From NCBI RefSeq assembly GCF_020404405.1, contig NZ_JAIZDA010000030.1:1-46081 (forward strand): a DNA stretch of 46,081 nucleotides. The letters run 5' to 3'. Source of the DNA: Novosphingobium sp. FKTRR1. Its GTDB lineage: Bacteria; Pseudomonadota; Alphaproteobacteria; Sphingomonadales; Sphingomonadaceae. The stretch's first letter is position 1. Every line of letters begins with the position of its first letter. This document shows, piece after piece, positions 24,286-33,016 of the stretch. Below the pieces are notes generated by a model. The model was given only the letters and a program-made list of their open reading frames with translations, was not told the DNA's origin and searched no databases. A program made the translations under genes and the position numbers.

Positions 24286-25860
24286 TCAGCGCAACAGACC
24301 GCCGAGCAATCCGCGAGCGAACCGGCCGAACGCCGCGCCGCCCAACTGCGTGGCGATCGTGCCGACAACGGCTTGCGCGCCCGACGCGATGGGCGAGGCG
24401 CGCGACTTGCGCCCCGTCAGCTCAGCCGCCAGCACCGACCCCGCCGAAGCAGCGATCGCGCCGACGGCAGCCTTGCCCGCCTTGCCCCACAGTGACGGCG
24501 ACTGGCGCGGCGCGGCGCGCTGGGCAGCGGCGCCCTGTTCCTGCGCCTGTTGCGCGGCGGCGGCAGCGTCGCTGGCTTTCTGCGCGAGCACTTCGGCGGC
24601 GGACTCGCGGTTCACGGCGCTGTCGTATTTGCCGTCGAACGGGCTGGTCGAACGGATGATCTTGCGCTCCTGATCGCTTACCGGTCCGATCCGCGAGCGC
24701 GGCGGGGCGACCAGCGCACGCTGCACCACGCCCGGCGCGCCGTCGGCATCGAGCGTGGAGACGAGCGCTTCGCCCACCTTCAACTCGGTGATCGCCTTGC
24801 CGACATCGAGATCGGGGTTGATGCGGAAAGTCTCGGCTGCCGCCTTGATGGCCTTCTGATCGCGCGGGGTGAAGGCGCGCAGCGCATGCTGCACGCGGTT
24901 GCCCAATTGCCCGGCGATCTTTTCGGGGATGTCGATCGGGTTCTGGCTGATGAAATAGACGCCCACGCCCTTCGAACGGATCAGCCGGACGACCTGTTCG
25001 ACCTTTTCCATCAGCGCGTCGGGGGCGTCATCGAACAGCAGGTGGGCTTCATCGAAGAAGAATACCAGCACCGGCTTGTCCGGATCGCCCACTTCGGGCA
25101 GCGCTTCGAACAGTTCGGACAGCAGCCACAACAGGAACGTGGCGTAAAGCTTGGGGCTTTGCATCAGCTTGGCCGCCGCCAGCACGTTGACCTGGCCGCG
25201 ACCCTGTTCGTCCACGCGGATGAAATCGTTCACCTCGAACGCGGGTTCGCCAAAGAAACGGTCCGCGCCCTGGCTCTCGAACGACAGCAACTGGCGCTGG
25301 ATCGTGCCGACACTGGCCTTCGAGATGTTGCCGTATTTCGTGGCCAGCGTGCTGGCCTGCTCGGCGCAAGTCATCAGCACCGCCTGCAGGTCAGCCATGT
25401 CGAGCACCAGCAGCCCGTTGTCGTCGGCATAACGGAAGGCAATGTTGAGCACGCCTTCCTGCGTTTCGTTGAGCCCCATCAGCCGGGCGAGCAGCAGCGG
25501 CCCCATTTCCGAAACGGTAGTGCGTACAGGATGCCCCGCCTCGCCGTACAAGTCCCAGAACACCGCCGGATTATCGGCGTAAGTGAATGGGTCGATGCCC
25601 AGTTCGCGCGCGCGATCTTCGATCTTGTCGGCGTGTTTTGCGGCGGAACTGCCGGGCAGCGCGATCCCGGCCAGATCGCCCTTCACGTCGGCCAGAAACA
25701 CCGGCACTCCCGCGGCTGAGAACTGCTCGGCGATGCCTTGCAAGGTCACGGTCTTGCCGGTGCCGGTGGCGCCCGCGATCAGCCCGTGGCGGTTGGCGCG
25801 ATCGAGCCGCAAGACCTGCCGATCGCCGTTGGCGGCCAGACCGATGAAGATTTCGCCCAT
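24286..25860 (-). CDS. HerA/YjgR-like ATPase (DUF853)
   Basis: A 524-residue FtsK/HerA-superfamily ATPase of the YjgR group. Walker A is GATGTGKTVTLQ (about residue 33) and Walker B is LVFFFDEAHLLF (about 262); FISQNPIDIPE is a sensor-like motif. The C-terminal part is Ala/Gln-rich with a coiled-coil look (DAAAAAQQAQEQGAAAQ), then a glycine/leucine-rich tail. The role of YjgR proteins is unsettled. I set the start at 25860 (MGEIFIGLAANGDRQ), where similarity to the family begins; a longer frame to 25947 adds 29 residues. It is divergent from pabBC. Confidence 0.85.
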   Translation of the reverse strand: MGEIFIGLAANGDRQVLRLDRANRHGLIAGATGTGKTVTLQGIAEQFSAAGVPVFLADVKGDLAGIALPGSSAAKHADKIEDRARELGIDPFTYADNPAVFWDLYGEAGHPVRTTVSEMGPLLLARLMGLNETQEGVLNIAFRYADDNGLLVLDMADLQAVLMTCAEQASTLATKYGNISKASVGTIQRQLLSFESQGADRFFGEPAFEVNDFIRVDEQGRGQVNVLAAAKLMQSPKLYATFLLWLLSELFEALPEVGDPDKPVLVFFFDEAHLLFDDAPDALMEKVEQVVRLIRSKGVGVYFISQNPIDIPEKIAGQLGNRVQHALRAFTPRDQKAIKAAAETFRINPDLDVGKAITELKVGEALVSTLDADGAPGVVQRALVAPPRSRIGPVSDQERKIIRSTSPFDGKYDSAVNRESAAEVLAQKASDAAAAAQQAQEQGAAAQRAAPRQSPSLWGKAGKAAVGAIAASAGSVLAAELTGRKSRASPIASGAQAVVGTIATQLGGAAFGRFARGLLGGLLR

Positions 25861-25982
25861 GGTGTGCTCGCCCGCTCCCTGATGATCGCTACCCGTCAGG
25901 GCAAGGCTTAGGCCGCGATCGGGATGGGCGGAAGCTGGTTTTTGCATCCGTCGCGCACAGGCGCTAAGGGCAGGGTTCGATC

Positions 25983-27782
25983 ATGCTTTCTGCCCCCTTC
26001 ATCCTGCTCGACAATGCCCGCTCCGACAGCGGAACCCCGGCACGGCTCTATCGCGATCCGCTGGAGATCGTGGTCGCGCGTCGGCCGCAGGACGTGTCGG
26101 GCGCGCTCGACCGCATTGCCGCGACGCCCGGCGCATGGGCGGGCGCATTCGCCTATGAGGCAGGCCTTGCGCTCGAACCCCGGCTGGAACCGCTTGCCGC
26201 CGCGCGGACCGGGGCAGTCGGACCGCTGGTGTGGTTTGCCCGCTTTGCCGGGTGGGAAGAACTGGACAGCGCCGGGGTCGAGCAATGGCTTGCTGAACAA
26301 GGCGCCGGGCATGGACGCCTTGGTCCGCTGGGGCCGCAGCTTTCGGCCGGGGGCTATGCCCGCGCCTTTGCCGCGATGGTCGGCGCGATCCACGCGGGCG
26401 ACATTTATCAGGCCAACCTGACCTTCCCGCTGGAAGGGACATGGAGCGGCGATCCGCTGGCGATCTATGCCGCGCTGCGCCGCGACGGCGGTGCCGGGCA
26501 TGGCGGCGTGCTGTGGGACGGCTCGCACTGGCATCTGTCGGTATCACCCGAACTGTTCTTCGACTTGTCCGGCGGACAGGCAACCGTGCGGCCGATGAAG
26601 GGCACCGCCCCGCGCGGCGCAACCCCCGAGCAGGACGCAGCGCTCAAGGCCGGATTGGTCGCCAGCGTCAAGGATCGCGCCGAAAACCTGATGATCGTCG
26701 ATCTGATGCGCAACGATCTGTCGCGCGTGGCGCAACCGGGCAGCGTGCGGGTCGAAGCGCCCTTTGCCGTCGAGACATATCCCACCGTCCACCAGATGGT
26801 GACCACGGTCCGAGCGTGTCTGCGCGAGGGTGAGAGCGCAGCCAGCCTGTTGCGCGCGATCTTTCCGTGCGGATCGATCACCGGCGCGCCCAAGATCCGC
26901 GCGATGGAACTGATCGACCAGCATGAACGCGATGCGCGGGGGCTGTATTGCGGCGCGCTCGGGCGGATCGACGCTACTGGCGATGCCGCGTTCAATGTGG
27001 CAATCCGCACGCTACGGCTGTCTCCCGACCATCCGGGCGCGGGCGGGGGCAGGGCAACCATGGGCGTGGGGTCGGCGGTGGTTGCGGATTCCTCGGCGCT
27101 GGGCGAATGGCGTGAATGCATGATCAAGGGGAATTTCTTGCGCCTGTCTGCCGCCAATGCCGACCTTATCGAGACGATGGCCTTCGACCCGGCGCGGGGC
27201 ATCGCCCTGCTGGAGTTGCACCTTGAGCGGATGAAACAGAGCGCGCAGACGCTGGGTTTCGCCTTTGATCGCCATGCCGTGCGCAACGCCATTCACGCGC
27301 TGTGCTTCGATCTGGATATGCCGTCGCGGGTGCGGCTGCTGCTGGCGCGCAGCGGTGCGCATTCGTTACAGGCCTCGGCCATGCCCGAAACGCCCGCCAC
27401 GGGGCTGGTCTGCGCGATCCTGCCCTTGCCGGTCAGCGAGGGCGAATGGCGCTTGCGCCACAAGACCTCCGACCGCGGCTTTTATGACGAGGCGCTGGCC
27501 ACCGCGCGCGCTGCCGGTGCTTCCGAGGCGCTGTTCGTGCGCGATGACGGACTGTTGACCGAGGGCAGCTTCACCAACATCTTCGTCCGGCGCGCCGATG
27601 GCAAGCTGCTGACCCCGCATGCCGATCAGGGTTTGCTGCCCGGCGTGCTGCGCCGCAGCCTGATCGATGCGGGCAAGGTCGTCGAAGGCGAGGTGCGGAT
27701 CGAGGATCTGGCCGACGGCTTCCTGCTGGGCAATGCCTTGCGCGGGCTGATCCCGGCGCGCCTGCTGGGCGATCGGGCATGA
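25983..27782 (+). CDS. PabB-PabC fusion: aminodeoxychorismate synthase I plus lyase
   Basis: Bifunctional enzyme for p-aminobenzoate (folate) synthesis, 599 residues. The N-terminal PabB part (to about 375) has DIYQANLTF, MKGTAPRG, NLMIVDLMRNDLSRV and CGSITGAPKIRAMELI, the chorismate-amination motifs. The C-terminal PabC part (about 380-595) is a fold-IV PLP lyase: LRHKTSDRGFYDEAL contains the PLP Lys, then LTEGSFTNIFV and LLPGVLRRSL. PabA, the glutamine amidotransferase partner, is not encoded nearby. The aminotransferase gene overlaps its stop by four bases (ATGA), starting a tightly coupled four-gene run. Confidence 0.92.
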   Translation: MLSAPFILLDNARSDSGTPARLYRDPLEIVVARRPQDVSGALDRIAATPGAWAGAFAYEAGLALEPRLEPLAAARTGAVGPLVWFARFAGWEELDSAGVEQWLAEQGAGHGRLGPLGPQLSAGGYARAFAAMVGAIHAGDIYQANLTFPLEGTWSGDPLAIYAALRRDGGAGHGGVLWDGSHWHLSVSPELFFDLSGGQATVRPMKGTAPRGATPEQDAALKAGLVASVKDRAENLMIVDLMRNDLSRVAQPGSVRVEAPFAVETYPTVHQMVTTVRACLREGESAASLLRAIFPCGSITGAPKIRAMELIDQHERDARGLYCGALGRIDATGDAAFNVAIRTLRLSPDHPGAGGGRATMGVGSAVVADSSALGEWRECMIKGNFLRLSAANADLIETMAFDPARGIALLELHLERMKQSAQTLGFAFDRHAVRNAIHALCFDLDMPSRVRLLLARSGAHSLQASAMPETPATGLVCAILPLPVSEGEWRLRHKTSDRGFYDEALATARAAGASEALFVRDDGLLTEGSFTNIFVRRADGKLLTPHADQGLLPGVLRRSLIDAGKVVEGEVRIEDLADGFLLGNALRGLIPARLLGDRA

Positions 27783-28963
27783 TCCACAAGGCCAGCCACA
27801 TGACCAGCCAGGCGCTCGATCGCATCGCGCCTTCGCGCACCAACGCGATGACCGACCGCGCCATCGCGCTGCGGGCCGAAGGGCGCGACATCATCTCGCT
27901 GTCGGTGGGCGAGCCCGACTTCCCGATGCCGGCGCATGTCAAGCAGGCGGTGCGCGACGCGCTCGACGCCGATGACACGCGCTACACCGCCGTAGCGGGC
28001 ACTGCCGCACTGCGTGAGGCGGCGGCGCTGCATTTCGCGCGCGATCTGGGCATCTCCGTTCCGGCCGGGCAGGTCATCGTCAGCGCGGGCGGCAAGCAAG
28101 CGATCTTCCACGCGCTGCTGGCGACACTCGATCCGGGCGACGAGGTACTGATCCCCTCGCCATGGTGGGTCAGCTATCCCGAAATCGTCCGCTTTGCCGG
28201 AGGTGTGGTGGTAGACCTGCCGACCACCGCAGCGGGCGGTTTTCGCATCACCCCGGCGCAACTGGAAGCGGCGATCACGCCCACCACGCGTTGGCTGCTG
28301 CTCAACAGTCCGGGCAACCCGACCGGCGCGACCTATCCCGCGGTCGAACTGCTGGCGCTGGCCGATGTGCTGCGGCGCCATCCGCAAGTCTTGGTGCTGA
28401 GCGACGATATCTATGCCCCGCTGCGCTATACCGGCGGCGCGCATGCGACGCTGGCGGCGCTGTGCCCCGATCTGGCCGAGCGCGTGCTGACCATCTCGGG
28501 CGTGTCGAAAAGCCATGCGATGACGGGTCTGCGCATCGGCGTGGCGGCGGGCCCCGACTGGTTGGTGCGCGCGATGGGCAAGCTGCAATCGCACAATTCG
28601 GGCAACCCGGCCTCGCTCAGCCAGGCAGGAGCCGTGGCGGCTTTCACCGGGCCGCAGGACTTCCTGATCGACTGGCGCGAGCGTTTTCGCGCGCGGAGGG
28701 ACGCGGTCGTTGCGGCGATCAACGCCATTCCCGGTCTGTCCACCCCGGTGCCGGACGGCGCGTTCTATTGCATGATCGACGCCGCGCCGCACATGCCGCG
28801 CTTTGGCGATGACGAGGCGCTGGCCCTCCATCTGCTTGAACATGGCGTTGCGGTGGTTGCCGCATCGGCATTTGGCGGGCATGACGGTTTTCGCATAAGC
28901 TTTGCTGCTGACGAGGCCAGACTGGCCGACGCGCTCCACCGAATTGAAAGGGCGCTGGCATGA
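27779..28963 (+). CDS. Class I/II aminotransferase (aspartate-aminotransferase-like)
   Basis: A 394-residue fold-I PLP aminotransferase. SLSVGEPDFPMPAHV and DTRYTAVAGTAALREA are the N-terminal substrate and PLP regions; LLLNSPGNPTGATYP carries the PLP-ring Asn, LSDDIYAPL the Asp-x-x-Tyr pair, and SGVSKSHAMTGLRIGV the PLP Lys (about 245). The C-terminal Arg is in GHDGFRISFA. The substrate is likely an aspartate-, aromatic- or branched-chain amino acid. The start overlaps the pabBC stop by four bases (ATGA) and its own stop overlaps the next gene by four bases. Confidence 0.9.
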   Translation: MIHKASHMTSQALDRIAPSRTNAMTDRAIALRAEGRDIISLSVGEPDFPMPAHVKQAVRDALDADDTRYTAVAGTAALREAAALHFARDLGISVPAGQVIVSAGGKQAIFHALLATLDPGDEVLIPSPWWVSYPEIVRFAGGVVVDLPTTAAGGFRITPAQLEAAITPTTRWLLLNSPGNPTGATYPAVELLALADVLRRHPQVLVLSDDIYAPLRYTGGAHATLAALCPDLAERVLTISGVSKSHAMTGLRIGVAAGPDWLVRAMGKLQSHNSGNPASLSQAGAVAAFTGPQDFLIDWRERFRARRDAVVAAINAIPGLSTPVPDGAFYCMIDAAPHMPRFGDDEALALHLLEHGVAVVAASAFGGHDGFRISFAADEARLADALHRIERALA

Positions 28964-29640
28964 CCGACGCAATCCACGGACCTATCCCGATCCTGTTTGA
29001 AGACGGCGAGGCGCTGGTCATCGACAAGCCGGGTGGCTTGCCGCTCGATACCCCGCGCGCCGGTGGGCCGTCGCTCGAAGTGCGCCTGCCGGAATTGTGC
29101 CTTGGCTTCCAGCGGGTGCCGTTCCCGGTCCACCGCCTCGACCGCGACACTTCGGGCTGTCTGCTGCTGGCGCGCAACCCCAAGGCGCTGAAGCGCTTTG
29201 CCGCGGCGTTCGAGGCGCGGCTGGTGACCAAGACCTATCTCGGCGTCGTGGCGGGCGACGTGGAAGGCGATAGCGGCACAATCGACCTTGCGCTGTCGAA
29301 GATCAGCAGCGAAGCCGAAGGCTGGCGGATGATCCCGGCCAAGAAGGGCAAGCCTTCGGTCACGCACTGGCGCGTGCTCGACCGGCGCGATGGCTTGACG
29401 CTGGTTGAATTCAAGCCCGAAACCGGCCGCACCCACCAGATCCGCATTCACGCGCTGGCCGGGCTTGGCCATGGATTGCTGGGCGATGCGGTCTATGGCG
29501 AGGGCAAAGTCGGCGGTCGCGGGGCATGGCGCACGCTGCTGCACGCATCCAAGCTGGTGGTACAGCGCGATGGCAAGCCGCCGGTCGAGGCTGAGGCACC
29601 CTTGCCGCCCGACATCGCCAGCCTCGGCTTCGTCTGGTGA
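28960..29640 (+). CDS. RluA-family RNA pseudouridine synthase
   Basis: Converts uridine to pseudouridine in rRNA or tRNA. The 226-residue protein starts with ILFEDGEALVIDKPGGLP and has the catalytic Asp in VHRLDRDTSGCLLLA (about residue 59), then KTYLGVV and ETGRTHQIRIHAL. It lacks an N-terminal S4 domain, as in RluA/TruC-like short forms. The ArfB gene begins within its stop codon (GTGA overlap), and it is itself coupled to the aminotransferase, so the run seems to be a single transcript. Confidence 0.9.
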   Translation: MTDAIHGPIPILFEDGEALVIDKPGGLPLDTPRAGGPSLEVRLPELCLGFQRVPFPVHRLDRDTSGCLLLARNPKALKRFAAAFEARLVTKTYLGVVAGDVEGDSGTIDLALSKISSEAEGWRMIPAKKGKPSVTHWRVLDRRDGLTLVEFKPETGRTHQIRIHALAGLGHGLLGDAVYGEGKVGGRGAWRTLLHASKLVVQRDGKPPVEAEAPLPPDIASLGFVW

Positions 29641-30053
29641 GTGGAGCCGACGCCATCGTCGCGCGCGCGCTGACGCTGGTCGAGGAAAGCTTCATCACCT
29701 CTGCTGGGCCGGGCGGGCAGAATGTCAACAAGGTGGCCACCGCCGTGCAGTTGCGGCTGGACGTGTTCGCTTTGCGCCTGTCGCCCGAAGTGTTCCACCG
29801 CCTGAAGGAACTGGCGGGCAGCAAAATGACCGCCAAGGGTGAGATCGTGTTCACCGCGCGGCGCTTTCGCACGCAGGAAGCCAACCGCACGGACGCGCGC
29901 GAGCGGCTGGGCGAGTTGCTGCGCGATGCGGCCAACCTGCCCGAAAAGCGCGCCAAGTCCCGCCTGAACAGGGTCGGCAAGACCCAGCGCCTGCAAGGCA
30001 AGAAGCTGCGCGGTGCGGTCAAGGCCGGGCGCGGCCGGGTATCGCTGGACTAG
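29637..30053 (+). CDS. arfB: Alternative ribosome-rescue factor B (peptidyl-tRNA hydrolase)
   Basis: Releases stalled ribosomes by hydrolysing peptidyl-tRNA. The 138-residue protein is a free-standing RF1-type catalytic domain with the GGQ motif in SAGPGGQNVNKVATAV (about residue 26). The basic C-terminal tail (EKRAKSRLNRVGKTQRLQGKKLRG) is the part that enters the empty mRNA channel in E. coli ArfB. It starts at GTG 29637, overlapping the pseudouridine synthase stop by four bases. Confidence 0.93.
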   Translation: MSGADAIVARALTLVEESFITSAGPGGQNVNKVATAVQLRLDVFALRLSPEVFHRLKELAGSKMTAKGEIVFTARRFRTQEANRTDARERLGELLRDAANLPEKRAKSRLNRVGKTQRLQGKKLRGAVKAGRGRVSLD

Positions 30054-30067
30054 ACACCCAGGGGAGG

Positions 30068-30382
30068 ATGCCAAGGAACAACCGCTTCGCCGAGATGCAG
30101 GCCAAGGCCGAAGCACTGGATCTTCAAGCTCGAGCCATTCAGCAATGCCGTGCCGAAATCCGCCGGTTGGGACAGCGCATCCGCGAAGCGGATGACGATG
30201 ATCTGTATGAAAGGGCGGAACTGGTCCTGCCTGATGGCCGGACCGCGCGGATCAACAGCATCGACCGCTTGATCGCCAATCGCGAGGCCTTGTCCGCCAT
30301 TGCAGAAGCATTGGCCGGTTGCATTCATCATCGATACCCATCCCCAAGCCACGGCAACCCTGTGGGGTACTTGGTGCTGTGA
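30068..30382 (+). CDS. Hypothetical protein, 104 residues
   Basis: Starts MPRNNRFAEMQAKAEALDLQ with GGGGAGG immediately upstream. The first half is a charged helix (possible coiled coil, to about residue 45), followed by LVLPDGRTARINSIDRLIANREAL. The last fifteen residues lose coding character (HHRYPSPSHGNPVG), so the natural end could have been different. It lies 14 bp after arfB. No family recognised; a real but minor gene seems likelier than not. Confidence 0.45.
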   Translation: MPRNNRFAEMQAKAEALDLQARAIQQCRAEIRRLGQRIREADDDDLYERAELVLPDGRTARINSIDRLIANREALSAIAEALAGCIHHRYPSPSHGNPVGYLVL

Positions 30383-30633
30383 CAAGGCGCCCCAGCGTCA
30401 TCGGCAGCGCCCCGCCGCGCATTCAGGCGAAAGTTGATTCCCTGCCGTCCGATTGCATTTGCTCTGGCAGCGATCAAAGCGACAACCAGTTTGGTGCAGC
30501 TTTACGAGAATGCTGCGTCAAACTGGCAGAGGACGCGGGGCTTGCGTTGCTGCGAATTAGAGAAGCGGTTCGATAAATCGATGCTGCCGGTTTGCCCTTT
30601 CCCAGCCCGTCGTTGTCGCTCGCGACGGGCGCA
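30383..30633. other. Gene-poor junction between core genes and the catabolic cluster
   Basis: About 250 bp with no convincing gene. Short overlapping frames here (30319-30576 and 30434-30658) lack homology I can recognise and lack ribosome sites. The right part has a hairpin described separately. The stretch marks the change from housekeeping genes to the acyl-CoA cluster and could be an island or rearrangement edge, but no repeat, tRNA or integrase is present. Confidence 0.4.
30605..30630 (-). terminator. Hairpin just after the CoA ligase stop
   Basis: GCCCGTCG (30605-30612) and CGACGGGC (30623-30630) form a perfect 8-bp stem with a ten-base loop, four bases beyond the stop codon of the minus-strand CoA ligase. 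No U-tract follows, so it is at best a weak or Rho-assisted terminator. Confidence 0.4.
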
Positions 30634-32145
30634 CTACTGGATTGGGGTATTCCAATAGCGGTCCTTGATCAGCCGCTTGTAGAGCTTGCCGTTGTCGAGC
30701 CGCGGAAGGGCAGGATCGAAGTCTACCGAGCGCGGGCACTTCACATGAGCGAGACGGGCCTTGCAGAACGCGATCAACTCGGCCGCGAAAGTGGCGGTTG
30801 AGTCGGCTGGATCTAGCGGTTGGATCACTGCCTTCACTTCCTCGCCGAAATCAGAGTTGGGTACGCCGATCACGGCAGCATCGGCGACCCGGGGATGTGT
30901 GATCAGCAGGTTCTCGACCTCCTGCGGGTATATGTTTACTCCGCCGGAGATGATCATGTAGCTCTTGCGGTCGGTCAGGAAGAGGTAGCCGTCTTCGTCG
31001 AGATAGCCGACATCGCCGAGCGTCGACCAGGTCGGGTGCTGCGGATTGCGGCTATCTCGGGTCTTGGCCTCGTCGCCGAGGTAGTGGAAGTCCCAGCCGC
31101 CCTCGAAATAGACTACGCCTTGCTCGCCGGTCGGCCGTTCGTGGCCCTCGTCGTCGCAGATATGAACCACACCCCAACTCGCCTTACCGACTGAACCCGG
31201 CTTTTTTAGCCATTCCTCCGGTGTGATCCGGGTTGATCCGTTGCCTTCCGATCCGCCGTAGTACTCGTGGATGATGGGCCCCAGCCATGCGATCATCGCA
31301 CGCTTGATCTCGACCGGGCAGGGTGCGGCCGCGTGGACGACGACCTTTAGTGTGGTCAGATCGTAGCGCGCGCGTACGTCTTCCGGAAGCTTGAGCAGGC
31401 GCACGAACATGGTTGGCACCATCTGGGTTGCGGTGACCTTGAACCGCTCGATCGCCTCCAGCGCGGCCTCGGGCTCGAACTTCGGCATCACCACGACTGT
31501 CCCGCCAAGCCGGTGGCAACTGGTCGTGTAGGCCAGCGGCGCGGTGTGATAGAGTGGCGCGGGCGAGAGATAGATCGTATGCGGACCGGTGCCGTAGGCA
31601 GCTGCGGAAAGCTCGGCGAGCATATGGCTGGCCGTGACCTTGCCCCCCGGCAGCGGCAACCGGATACCCTTAGGGCGGCCGGTGGTCCCGCTTGAATAGA
31701 CCATGTGAAAACCTGGGGCTTCGTCGGCTATCAGCCCTGCCGGCTGCGTGGCAAGCGCTTGGTTCCATTGCGTCAGCGTCAGCACGGTGACCCCGTCTCG
31801 TGCCGGGAGGTCAGACAGCCCCACGATCTCCTGCGAGACCACCACTAGCCGCGAGCCCGAGTTCTCGACGATGTAGTCCGCTTCGTCCGCCTTCAGCCCG
31901 GTGGCGATCGGAGTGATATAGAGGCCCGCGCGCTGCCCGGCCCAATAAATCTCGAACACTTCCGGGCAATTGGGCAGCCAGAATGCGATAGTGTCCCCTC
32001 GCTTGATGCCGAGCGCGCGCAGCAGCTGCGCGCCGCGATTGGCGCGGTCTTCAAGTTCTCCATAAGTCAACCCGGCCGAGCCGTCGCTCATCAGAACAGC
32101 CGGCTTGGTCGGATCGGTCAATGCGTGGAGCCGGGGGTGTGTCAC
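30634..32145 (-). CDS. Acyl-CoA ligase 1 (AMP-forming)
   Basis: A 503-residue adenylate-forming CoA ligase. The phosphate loop is MVYSSGTTGRPKGI (about residue 150); EYYGGSEGNGSTRI is the substrate/ATP loop, TLGDVGYLDEDGYLFLTDRK the hinge, and PRLDNGKLYKRLIKDRYW ends with the catalytic Lys. The acceptor acid is not readable; the protein resembles ligases of steroid, bile-acid or branched-acid routes more than straight fatty-acid FadD. Its GTG start overlaps the crotonase stop by four bases (GTGA), so the two form one operon under the 32.99-kb operator. Confidence 0.88.
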   Translation of the reverse strand: MTHPRLHALTDPTKPAVLMSDGSAGLTYGELEDRANRGAQLLRALGIKRGDTIAFWLPNCPEVFEIYWAGQRAGLYITPIATGLKADEADYIVENSGSRLVVVSQEIVGLSDLPARDGVTVLTLTQWNQALATQPAGLIADEAPGFHMVYSSGTTGRPKGIRLPLPGGKVTASHMLAELSAAAYGTGPHTIYLSPAPLYHTAPLAYTTSCHRLGGTVVVMPKFEPEAALEAIERFKVTATQMVPTMFVRLLKLPEDVRARYDLTTLKVVVHAAAPCPVEIKRAMIAWLGPIIHEYYGGSEGNGSTRITPEEWLKKPGSVGKASWGVVHICDDEGHERPTGEQGVVYFEGGWDFHYLGDEAKTRDSRNPQHPTWSTLGDVGYLDEDGYLFLTDRKSYMIISGGVNIYPQEVENLLITHPRVADAAVIGVPNSDFGEEVKAVIQPLDPADSTATFAAELIAFCKARLAHVKCPRSVDFDPALPRLDNGKLYKRLIKDRYWNTPIQ

Positions 32146-32948
32146 CGCAGCGTGTATTTCTTAGACTTGTCTGCCATCAGCGCCCCGCGGTCGACCTGCG
32201 GCACGCCGACCGGATTGCCGATCTGCGGAAATCTGAGCGCGCCCGCCAATGCAACCGAACGCGGCAGGTCAAGGCTGGTCCAGATTGCCTTGATGCTGCC
32301 CTGAATTGCGGCTGGAGGCTTGGCCGCGATCTGCAGCGCCAACTCGTGTGCACGCGCCCACAGTCGATCAAGCGGCAAGATCTCGCTGACAAGGCCAATC
32401 GACTTAGCATATTCGGCACTCATACGCTCGTCGTTGCCGAGCAGGACCATTCGAAGCACATCGGCGAGCGGCATTTTGTAGGTCATACCGATCGGCTCAA
32501 GCGCGCTGGTCATCCCGTATGTCACATGCGGATCGAAGAAGGTCGCGTCTTCGGAAGCGATGATTATGTCGGCCTCGTTCAGCCAGTAGAACGCGCCTCC
32601 TGCCGCCATGCCGTGCACTGCGGCAATCATTGGTTTCCAGCACTTGCGCGATTTGGGGCCAAGCAGGTCGCCTGGATCCTCGCAGTGCCAGATATTGTCG
32701 AGATCGACCGCAGGTCGCTGGTCGCCACCCGCGACAGCGCCCTTTACATCGACTCCGGTGCAGAATGCCCGGCCCGGCGCGGCCCGCAGCACACTGACAT
32801 GAATATCGTCATTCCACGAAATCTCGTGCCAGACCTGAGCAAATTCATCCATCATCTGGCGGTTGAAGCTGTTCATCGCTTCGGGCCGGTTGATTGTGAT
32901 CGTGGCTACATGATCGGCCACTTCGAAGAGGATGGTATCGTAGCTCAC
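32142..32948 (-). CDS. Crotonase-family enoyl-CoA hydratase/isomerase 1 (atypical active site)
   Basis: A 268-residue crotonase-fold enzyme. TITINRPEAMNSFN and GRAFCTGVDVKG form the CoA-binding and first oxyanion regions; AAVHGMAAGGAFYWLNEADI gives the second. At the two positions where classical hydratases carry catalytic Glu (Glu144 and Glu164 of the rat enzyme) this protein has Tyr (AGGAFYW) and His (FFDPHVTYG). Simple hydratase chemistry is therefore uncertain; isomerase, hydrolase or C-C bond-cleaving activity is possible. GTG start, with GGGAGAG six bases upstream. Translationally coupled to CoA ligase 1. Confidence 0.85.
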   Translation of the reverse strand: MSYDTILFEVADHVATITINRPEAMNSFNRQMMDEFAQVWHEISWNDDIHVSVLRAAPGRAFCTGVDVKGAVAGGDQRPAVDLDNIWHCEDPGDLLGPKSRKCWKPMIAAVHGMAAGGAFYWLNEADIIIASEDATFFDPHVTYGMTSALEPIGMTYKMPLADVLRMVLLGNDERMSAEYAKSIGLVSEILPLDRLWARAHELALQIAAKPPAAIQGSIKAIWTSLDLPRSVALAGALRFPQIGNPVGVPQVDRGALMADKSKKYTLR

Positions 32949-32991
32949 GCTTGACTCTCCCGCCTAAGGCGTGTGATTGATTGTTATGTGA

Positions 32992-33009
32992 CCTAGTTAT
33001 ATAACTGAG
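32992..33009. promoter_or_regulatory. Cluster operator, copy 1 (perfect 12-bp palindrome)
   Basis: CCTAGTTATATAACTGAG lies between the divergent crotonase (start 32948) and kinase (start 33017). The core AGTTATATAACT, 32995-33006, is a perfect palindrome. It includes TATAAC on both strands, and TTGATT at 32977-32982 lies 17 bp before the plus-strand TATAAC, so the site probably overlaps the -10 of promoters in both directions. Two near copies occur at 38273 and 41240. Confidence 0.6.
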
Positions 33010-33016
33010 AGGACTG

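Noticed and set aside
24550..25719. 389-codon plus-strand open frame
   Set aside because: Antisense to the HerA-type ATPase, which has intact Walker motifs; no family features in the antisense product.
30319..30576. 85-codon open frame after arfB and the 104-residue gene
   Set aside because: No ribosome site, overlaps the preceding frame, and poor coding character.
32992..33009. KstR-type operator of actinobacterial steroid regulons
   Set aside because: The known KstR motif has TnnAACnnGTTnnA; the arms here are inverted (GTTAT-ATAAC), so it is a different site type even if the gene content is similar.
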